Part shown: in pieces, positions 14,918 to 19,584 of the stretch
How positions within the stretch are numbered: position 1 is the first letter of the stretch
Layout of the letters: each line of letters begins with the position of its first letter
Assembly: GCA_964532715.1 (NCBI GenBank)
Contig: CAZHIX010000020.1
Span: 1 to 19,584, forward strand
Source: 1-14-0-10-45-29 sp964532715
GTDB taxonomy: Archaea; Micrarchaeota; Micrarchaeia; Anstonellales; Anstonellaceae
DNA length: 19,584 nucleotides
Direction: 5' to 3'
Made by a program: the position numbers and the translations under genes
The notes under the pieces: model-generated
What the model was told of the DNA's origin: nothing
The model's input: only the letters and a program-made list of their open reading frames with translations
Databases searched by the model: none

Positions 14918-15340
14918 ATGCCTGCCATATTAAAAGGAGCGGATTCTACACTGCAAAATGCGTTTTCAAATAAAAACGCTAGCTTGCAAAATTCGCACAA
15001 TGAAGTTTTTTTAACCAAAACACAGCCGGATCACGGATTTGAGCAACTGCTATATTCTGCTCAATCCTTAGTTAGTCCTATATTTAGTGCAATCGTTACG
15101 CCCGGGCGCTACCCCGAACTTTCAAATATTCTTCACGATATAGAATTTCAAACTCCCACCTCAATTCGTGCATATTCTGATAAAAACACCTTTGCAGTCA
15201 CACTCAACTATGCGGGGAAAACTATAGATATAATATCCTCAGAGAGTGGCGAAACATCTATAACTATCTCTGACAATAAAAAAAATTCTAGTGCCACCAT
15301 ACTAAAACGTGGTAACGACATCACTGTTCATATGAGTTAA
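14918..15340 (+). CDS. Hypothetical protein
   Basis: A 140-aa soluble protein with no Cys. The first 45 residues are polar and Asn/Ser-rich. The middle is helical (Q-L-L-Y-S-A-Q-S-L-V-S-P-I-F-S-A-I). The last 60 are strand-like and Thr/Ile-rich, ending I-T-V-H-M-S. The stop codon lies inside the first of three 21-bp tandem repeats, so the repeat array begins exactly at the gene's end. It stands alone between a minus-strand gene and the repeat region. I do not recognise the family. Confidence 0.6.
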   Translation: MPAILKGADSTLQNAFSNKNASLQNSHNEVFLTKTQPDHGFEQLLYSAQSLVSPIFSAIVTPGRYPELSNILHDIEFQTPTSIRAYSDKNTFAVTLNYAGKTIDIISSESGETSITISDNKKNSSATILKRGNDITVHMS

Positions 15341-15462
15341 CCTCTTCCTCCTGAGACTTAACCTCTTCCTCCTGAGACTTAACCTCTTCCTCCTGTGAAA
15401 TAGAAAATAAATATCATAAATGTCGCGGATTAGTCCCTGCGACTTAACATCTTCTCCCGTGT
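15337..15462. repeat. 21-bp tandem repeats plus a degenerate fourth copy
   Basis: TTAACCTCTTCCTCCTGAGAC occurs at 15337-15357 and 15358-15378, then with end changes at 15379-15399. A degenerate copy (GACTTAACATCTTCTCCCGT) lies at 15441-15460. Between the third and fourth copies is a 7-bp stem with GTCGC (15422-15426) and GCGAC (15439-15443). The core TTCCTCCTG resembles the 16S anti-Shine-Dalgarno sequence CCUCC on the plus strand. The first copy includes the stop codon of the preceding gene. Confidence 0.85.
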
Positions 15463-15477
15463 TTTATTCTTATATCG

Positions 15478-15569
15478 CTTATTTTTGCACGACTTATTGT
15501 CAAACTTGTAATCTCACTCACACGTTGAAATTTTTATAACACTTATTTTTGCACTGGTTATTTTCAAAC
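15478..15569. repeat. Two 28-bp direct repeats upstream of the UPF0173 gene
   Basis: Copies at 15478-15505 and 15542-15569 share CTTATTTTTGCAC, then a variable triplet, TTATT, one variable base and TCAAAC. That is 24 of 28 identical, with 64 bp between starts. CGGATTAACCG follows the second copy as an imperfect palindrome. Confidence 0.65.
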
Positions 15570-15645
15570 GGATTAACCGTCTGTTATTCAATCACGTAGC
15601 TTCAACTTTCATGCTATTTTTTAGTCTGGTTTACGGCGCAATATT

Positions 15646-15652
15646 CTTATAC
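15646..15652 (+). promoter_or_regulatory. TATA-like box of the UPF0173 gene
   Basis: CTTATAC is centred about 25 nt before the ATG at 15674. It supports that start over the ATG at 15659. Confidence 0.45.
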
Positions 15653-15673
15653 TCTTAGATGCTATGTCTTTGT

Positions 15674-16306
15674 ATGAATCAAACGACTTATGGTTCTGTG
15701 AGAATAACATTATTTGGTCACTCCTCTGTTCTTTTAGAATACAATTCAATAAATTTCTATATAGATCCGTTCGTGCTGGACCCAAACCCAAAGCGTGCGG
15801 ACGTAATATTGCACACTCATTCGCATTTTGATCATTGTGTTGTACCTGATTCAATTGTCGGCTCAAAAACACAAATAATATCAAGAGCCGGAAAGTTTGC
15901 CGGTATGGACATTAAAATCGGTGAGACTATCAAAACAAATGGGGTTTTGGTTCATGCCGTGCATGCCTATAATAAAAACAAACCGTTTCACCCAAAGGGC
16001 GAGGGTGCGGGGTTTCTATTAGTTTTTCCAGCATTACCTAATCCGATTCGTATCTATGTTGCAGGGGATACCGATCTGATTGATGAAATGAAGTCAATAC
16101 GCTGTGATGTAGCAATACTCCCCATAGGTGGGAAATATACAATGAATTCTGATGAAGCCGCTCAAGCCGTTTCAATACTAAAACCGAGAATCGTAATTCC
16201 TTATCATTACAACTATATGGACGATCTAAACGTGAATCCAAACGATTTTTCAAACATGGTTCATACGTTGTATCCAGATGCGTTGGTGCGCATATTGGTG
16301 CCTTAG
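15674..16306 (+). CDS. UPF0173 metal-dependent hydrolase
   Basis: A 210-aa metallo-beta-lactamase-fold protein of the UPF0173 family, cytosolic, substrate unknown. The N-terminus reads R-I-T-L-F-G-H-S-S-V-L-L-E and the metal motif T-H-S-H-F-D-H is at about residues 48-54. The later family marks are A-V-H-A-Y-N near 97, A-G-D-T-D near 127, I-L-P-I-G-G-K-Y-T-M-N near 147 and V-I-P-Y-H-Y near 175. It is a different branch from the RNase Z at 509. Two ATGs are possible. The one at 15674 fits the TATA spacing and the family's usual N-terminus. It ends about 40 nt before the start of the VirB4-like operon, which has its own promoter. Confidence 0.88.
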   Translation: MNQTTYGSVRITLFGHSSVLLEYNSINFYIDPFVLDPNPKRADVILHTHSHFDHCVVPDSIVGSKTQIISRAGKFAGMDIKIGETIKTNGVLVHAVHAYNKNKPFHPKGEGAGFLLVFPALPNPIRIYVAGDTDLIDEMKSIRCDVAILPIGGKYTMNSDEAAQAVSILKPRIVIPYHYNYMDDLNVNPNDFSNMVHTLYPDALVRILVP

Positions 16307-16314
16307 TTTATGTC

Positions 16315-16323
16315 TTTATATAG
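16315..16323 (+). promoter_or_regulatory. TATA box of the VirB4-like operon
   Basis: TTTATATAG is centred about 26 nt before the ATG at 16344, so the first gene is probably leaderless. The frame is open from 16278, but this spacing places the start at 16344. Confidence 0.6.
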
Positions 16324-16343
16324 TTGTTTACCGGTGCAATGTC

Positions 16344-17126
16344 ATGCAATTTCTAAATAATCGTTCAATAGTCCTTGTTTGCATTTTTGGAGGTGCCCTT
16401 TCTCTTTTGGCCGGGTACTATTCTTCAAATGGTATACTTTTGTTTATCTGTTCATTCCTTTTTTTTCTTTCATTGCTAATATGGAAATTTGGATATATTC
16501 TTGCTCCACTACTAACAAAATCTCTAAACATCTCCTTGCGCGATCGGGATTTTGTTCTATGTCCCTCACAAGACGTTATCATAAAAAAAGTATCTGATGG
16601 TTTTATAGCTTCAAGTTTCATCTCAATTCAACTTCGTGACTCAACAAGTTTCAAATCTGAGACTCAAAAAGTTGCTCTTATGGAAATGTTTGAGCGTGCA
16701 ATTTCTTCAATTCGCTTTACTCTCAAACTCTGTTTTGTAGTTTGCAATGTTGATTTGTCTGAGCACATACAAACTCTTGAGGAGCATCGCTCAATTGCCG
16801 AGCACAAATTATCACAGTCAAAAAATTCTGCTTCTCGTGCACAGCTTGAGAGAGAAATCTCTTATTTTAATTCACAGCTAGAGCGCTTGACTTTGGGTGA
16901 TTCACCTATGCAAGTTTTGGCATATGCGCAAACTACTGTTTTTGCACTATCAAAAGAGCAAGCGGTATCTCGTGTACAATCTCAAGCAAAAGAAGCGTGC
17001 GGTATTCTCTCAAATTCACTGGGTGCAAACACAACTGTACTAAGTGGCGAGGATTTGCTTCATTGTGTCGGTTGGGAATCATTTTCACCAACTTCAAAAA
17101 CACAAATTCGTGATTCTATTTTTTAG
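16344..17126 (+). CDS. Two-TM coiled-coil protein, possible VirB4 N-terminal-like partner
   Basis: A 260-aa protein with two hydrophobic segments at about residues 8-26 and 30-54, then a cytoplasmic region. Around residues 140-185 the sequence (E-H-I-Q-T-L-E-E-H-R-S-I-A-E-H-K-L) is coiled-coil-like, then it resumes with a Val/Ala/Gly-rich domain. In conjugation systems the VirB4 ATPase carries an N-terminal domain before its motor, and PrgI-type proteins supply small membrane segments. This gene looks like a fusion of such roles, set in front of a motor protein that begins almost at its ATPase domain. This is inference from order and layout and no signature motif was seen. Eight bases separate it from the ATPase gene. 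Starting at 16344 removes 22 Cys/Trp-rich residues of unlikely composition. Confidence 0.72.
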   Translation: MQFLNNRSIVLVCIFGGALSLLAGYYSSNGILLFICSFLFFLSLLIWKFGYILAPLLTKSLNISLRDRDFVLCPSQDVIIKKVSDGFIASSFISIQLRDSTSFKSETQKVALMEMFERAISSIRFTLKLCFVVCNVDLSEHIQTLEEHRSIAEHKLSQSKNSASRAQLEREISYFNSQLERLTLGDSPMQVLAYAQTTVFALSKEQAVSRVQSQAKEACGILSNSLGANTTVLSGEDLLHCVGWESFSPTSKTQIRDSIF

Positions 17127-17129
17127 GTG
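17126..17129 (+). promoter_or_regulatory. Shine-Dalgarno GGTG of the VirB4-like ATPase
   Basis: GGTG with 5 nt to the ATG at 17135. The same motif and spacing occur before the 45-aa gene at 19382. Confidence 0.55.
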
Positions 17130-17134
17130 CATAT

Positions 17135-18667
17135 ATGAGTAAACTAAGTTTGCAACCTTTGTTATGTTCCAATTTTGCAAGGCGCCGTTTTCTTCTAAGA
17201 CCCACCGAGCCAGACTGGCAGGATTTGATAGCTCCAGCTCACGATTCAATTTACTTTGGTTCTTCTCAAGCTCTAAATGTTCCAGTTTACTGGAATTACA
17301 AACGCTTAATCAATCCGCATGTGGCGGTCGTTGGGATGACTGGGAGCGGAAAATCATTTTTTGTAAAATCATTCATAAGCCGAGCCAGCGTGTTGTGGAA
17401 CACAAATTCACTCATACTAGATTGGTCAAACGAATATACTCCTTGGGTAAATGGGGTCGGTGGTACTATAATAGATTTCACCAAAGGCATAAGTCTAAAT
17501 ATTCTTGATTGTCGCTACGATTCAGAAACGTCCGATATCACTCCTCTTTCACACATCGATTGGGTTCTAAATGCAATTTGCGTGTCCTGTTCTTTATCAA
17601 ACGATTCTCAATCAAAACTACTAATAAAATCTGCTCTAAAGTCCGCATATAAAAAATTTGGTATTGATCTGAACTCACCAATCTCAAAATCAAAGAAAAA
17701 GCTTCCCTCCGTAGTTGATGTTTTTGATATACTCTCAAGCGCACCTGCGAGTTCTTCTAAAAACAGAGTTATTTTAGCGTTTGAAAAGTTATGCTCACAA
17801 AATTCATTATTTTTAAGCACTAAAAATTCTCTCAACCTAAATTCGCTCACAAATCATGGTTTATGCTCCATAAACTTAAGTGCTCTTCCAAGTGACGAGC
17901 ATCGCTCACTTGTGGCATTACTTATACTTCAATTTCTAAAGGAAAAAATGCGCACAAATCAAACGAACAAAACCGAATCTCCTCGTTTCATAGTTGTAGT
18001 AGATGAAGCATGGAAAATAGCGCAAGATGAGAACTCAGATTTAGTGCAAATTCTAAGAGAGGGGAGAAAGTATTCGTTTTCTTTGGTTGTGGCATCTCAA
18101 AACCCAACCGATATCTCAAAGACTATTCTCTCAAACTGTGCAACTTTGTTGGTCTTTAGACTTTTGCATCACGAATTTCGAGCTTCACTTCTAAGTTCAC
18201 TCAATCTTCATGCTAATTTTTCAGCATCAATTGAAGGTTTTCCAATCGGGCGTGCGCTATGCAGATTTGCGCTCAAAGACCCTTGGTGTTACGATGGACC
18301 CTTTATAATCTCTAAGATAGATGGTCAATTATTTCTTGATGAGTTTATTGTGTTGGTGGATAATATGCAAATTAAGATATCCAAAAAAGATATTTCAAAA
18401 AATTTGTGGGGCGTCGGTCTTTCAAGCTCACAAGTATCCTCTATATGCTCTCAGTTTGAGCAATCATCAAATCAATTGACTGCTACTCGGTTAGTTCGTA
18501 TTTTGCTTTCTTTTGGGTTGTCAAAAAATTCTATTCGTACATTTTTAAGAAATTGTGCATTTAGTGAATCTCAAATATTAACGGTTTTCTCAAATATGGA
18601 TTCGGTAGATCCTTTGGTTTCACAATCCTTAGTAGATTTGGTGGTTTCTGATGAAAAACGTATCTGA
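17135..18667 (+). CDS. HerA/VirB4-type ATPase
   Basis: A 510-aa P-loop ATPase of the HerA/FtsK superfamily, VirB4/DUF87-like. Walker A G-M-T-G-S-G-K-S is at residues 67-74, D-W-S-N-E-Y (the family's hD-x-x-x-E-Y element) at 96-101, Walker B F-I-V-V-V-D-E-A-W at 285-293, L-R-E-G-R-K-Y near 307-313 and S-Q-N-P at 321-324 with a following N-C-A-T-L-L-V-F-R sensor region. Only about 60 residues precede Walker A, so the long N-terminal domain of VirB4 is missing and may be supplied by the gene at 16344. The C-terminal 110 residues (K-K-D-I-S-K-N-L-W onward) are helical and may bind a partner. The stop overlaps the next gene by 17 nt. A HerA helicase role is less likely without nurA nearby. Confidence 0.88.
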   Translation: MSKLSLQPLLCSNFARRRFLLRPTEPDWQDLIAPAHDSIYFGSSQALNVPVYWNYKRLINPHVAVVGMTGSGKSFFVKSFISRASVLWNTNSLILDWSNEYTPWVNGVGGTIIDFTKGISLNILDCRYDSETSDITPLSHIDWVLNAICVSCSLSNDSQSKLLIKSALKSAYKKFGIDLNSPISKSKKKLPSVVDVFDILSSAPASSSKNRVILAFEKLCSQNSLFLSTKNSLNLNSLTNHGLCSINLSALPSDEHRSLVALLILQFLKEKMRTNQTNKTESPRFIVVVDEAWKIAQDENSDLVQILREGRKYSFSLVVASQNPTDISKTILSNCATLLVFRLLHHEFRASLLSSLNLHANFSASIEGFPIGRALCRFALKDPWCYDGPFIISKIDGQLFLDEFIVLVDNMQIKISKKDISKNLWGVGLSSSQVSSICSQFEQSSNQLTATRLVRILLSFGLSKNSIRTFLRNCAFSESQILTVFSNMDSVDPLVSQSLVDLVVSDEKRI

Positions 18668-19379
18668 TTATTTACAATTACAAGCACCACAATTGATATG
18701 TGTAAAATTCAAAATTTCGTTGCGAGGGTCTGCGAAATTATGGGCGTCTAATCTATCCGATATAGGGTTCAGTTCAATTGATATCTCAAAATCTTCATTA
18801 TCTCTAAAAAAGATTTTCTCAAAAGATTTAAGTTCTAATCCTACCGATTTCATATCACTTACATTACAAAAAAATCTAATCACAATAAGCTACACCTTAT
18901 CAAAAAAACAAAGCCCTACAAGTCGTCAAATAGAAGCGACTCAAATTGCACTTTTAACTTTAGGTACTCTTGGGTGCGTTAAACTTGATAGTGATTTTTG
19001 TACTCATATAAGTTCAATTCTTGATTCGTGTTCCAAATCTATATCTACTACACAATCTTCTCTTGAATTTGAAAACTCTCAACTACGCTCTAAACTCTCA
19101 CAATTGCATGCAACTATAAATTCTCTTGGAGAACAATGCGAAAAAAACGTGCGAACTATAAATGGGCTTGAAACAAAACTTGCCTCTACAAGTAAAGATA
19201 TCGAAAAACTAAATTCTTTATCAAACGATTCTGTTGACGATTTAGTTTTAGAATGGTTATCTTTACACAATGGTCAAATTCAGATCGGAGAGTTTTGTTC
19301 ACAATTCTCAATAAATCCAGTTCGTGCCGAACAAAGTCTTGAGCGTTTATGCAAATTGTCTTTGATCAAAAAGGTGTAA
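18651..19379 (+). CDS. Coiled-coil protein with possible C-terminal winged helix
   Basis: A 242-aa protein whose start overlaps the ATPase stop, with GGTGG (18640-18644) 6 nt upstream of the ATG. Residues about 1-140 are Ser-rich and of mixed strand/helix character. Residues about 140-195 form a strong coiled coil (E-F-E-N-S-Q-L-R-S-K-L-S-Q-L and N-G-L-E-T-K-L). The last 50 (L-V-L-E-W-L-S-L-H-N-G-Q-I then F-S-I-N-P-V-R-A-E-Q-S-L-E-R-L-C) resemble a winged-helix or partner-binding domain. It is translationally coupled to the ATPase gene and probably forms part of the same complex. No family is recognised, so the role is unknown. Confidence 0.72.
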   Translation: MKNVSDYLQLQAPQLICVKFKISLRGSAKLWASNLSDIGFSSIDISKSSLSLKKIFSKDLSSNPTDFISLTLQKNLITISYTLSKKQSPTSRQIEATQIALLTLGTLGCVKLDSDFCTHISSILDSCSKSISTTQSSLEFENSQLRSKLSQLHATINSLGEQCEKNVRTINGLETKLASTSKDIEKLNSLSNDSVDDLVLEWLSLHNGQIQIGEFCSQFSINPVRAEQSLERLCKLSLIKKV

Positions 19380-19381
19380 GC

Positions 19382-19519
19382 ATGCCTGATACTCACAAAT
19401 TTATAGTTGTATCTAATAAATCTATAATCAGAAAGTACATTTTACTGGGCGGGGCGAGTGCGTTTTTATATAAATTAAGGCGTGCTTTATCTAATATAGG
19501 TGAATCGATTTGGCACTAA
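19382..19519 (+). CDS. Small 45-aa protein at the end of the VirB4-like operon
   Basis: An open frame of 45 aa (M-P-D-T-H-K-F-I-V-V to G-E-S-I-W-H) starts 2 nt after the stop of the preceding gene. GGTG lies 5 nt before its ATG (19373-19376), exactly as before the ATPase gene. It is basic, with a moderately hydrophobic middle (Y-I-L-L-G-G-A-S-A-F-L-Y) that may be a short membrane or helical segment. Its last 10 nt overlap the TTG start of the next gene, which suggests translational coupling. It is short enough for standard gene callers to miss. Function is unknown. Confidence 0.6.
   Translation: MPDTHKFIVVSNKSIIRKYILLGGASAFLYKLRRALSNIGESIWH
19464..19475 (+). promoter_or_regulatory. Internal TATA box before the last gene
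   Basis: TTTTATATAAAT lies inside the 45-aa frame. Transcription would begin near 19495, just before a GGTGA (19499-19503) that is 6 nt from the TTG start at 19510. The gene can thus be made from its own short-leader message as well as by read-through. Confidence 0.45.
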
Positions 19520-19584
19520 TAAAAGTATCTCAGAACGATCTGTGTTCACTTGCACACATTAAACCTTGTGAAGTTGAGCCGACA
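19510..19584 (+). CDS. Partial gene with TTG start, possibly PheT
   Basis: Twenty-five codons are open to the window edge, beginning M-A-L-I-K-V-S-Q-N-D-L-C-S-L. A TGA three codons before the TTG closes the frame, so TTG 19510 is the only usual start codon, and GGTGA at 19499-19503 sits 6 nt upstream. The V-S-x-x-D-L-x-x-L pattern resembles the first residues of archaeal phenylalanyl-tRNA synthetase beta subunits as I remember them, and pheS lies at 2838. The match is too short to be firm. Confidence 0.5.
   Translation, partial: MALIKVSQNDLCSLAHIKPCEVEPT

Larger units (their letters stand above)
15341..15673. other. Repeat-rich gene-free stretch
   Basis: This intergenic stretch holds the end of the 21-bp tandem array, a stem-loop at 15422-15443, two 28-bp direct repeats and, at its right end, the TATA-like box of the UPF0173 gene. 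No tRNA-like cloverleaf or C/D box pair was found. A small RNA cannot be ruled out. Confidence 0.5.

Noticed and set aside
15337..15462. Short CRISPR-like array
   Set aside because: The repeats are directly tandem with no unique spacers between the first three copies.

Overview
AT-rich archaeal chromosomal DNA, most likely from a DPANN-type archaeon; Micrarchaeota or Diapherotrites-like is a guess from gene style, not a proof. The archaeal assignment rests on an archaeal-type PheS, a DRG-family GTPase with a TGS domain, a DUF63 membrane protein, class III signal peptide (archaeal pilin-like) N-termini, a stand-alone archaeal GspE/TadA-type ATPase, and TATA-like boxes about 26 nt upstream of start codons. 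No tRNA, rRNA, CRISPR array or complete insertion sequence was recognised.

Layout. 1-173: start of a minus-strand Gln-rich coiled-coil gene cut by the window edge. 509-1408: RNase Z (tRNA 3' processing). 1450-1950 (minus) and 1991-2836 (plus): a conserved archaeal protein and a secreted or membrane-anchored protein, divergent from a near-palindromic TATA region. 2838-4301: pheS, one base after the preceding stop. 4361-4786: small beta-rich protein. 4867-5190 (minus): winged-helix protein. 5406-7172: four consecutive small pilin-like, Cys- and Ser-rich proteins. 7181-7759 (minus): lipoprotein with five Cys-pair repeats. 7783-8706 and 8748-9644 (minus): PRPP synthetase and a DUF63 membrane protein. 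9854-12262: GspE/TadA-type secretion ATPase with an N-terminal Cys cluster. 12565-13644: DRG GTPase. 13765-14034: small unknown. 14061-14693 (minus): YkgJ-type Cys-cluster protein. 14918-15340: unknown, followed by a repeat-rich gene-free stretch. 15674-16306: UPF0173 metallo-beta-lactamase-fold hydrolase. 16344-19519: a tight operon of a two-TM coiled-coil protein, a HerA/VirB4-type ATPase, a coiled-coil protein with a possible winged helix, and a 45-aa protein. 19510-end: start of a TTG-initiated gene, possibly pheT.

Two themes stand out. First, many genes that begin a transcription unit have a TATA-like box centred 25-27 nt before the start codon, which implies leaderless mRNAs, while operon-internal genes have a GGTG Shine-Dalgarno motif 4-6 nt before the start. 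I used this to revise several starts. Second, surface or secretion functions are concentrated here: a pilin-like cassette, a GspE-type motor, a Cys-repeat lipoprotein and a VirB4-like operon in which the membrane/N-terminal part and the motor part appear to be separate genes. That last operon is the best candidate for an undescribed system.
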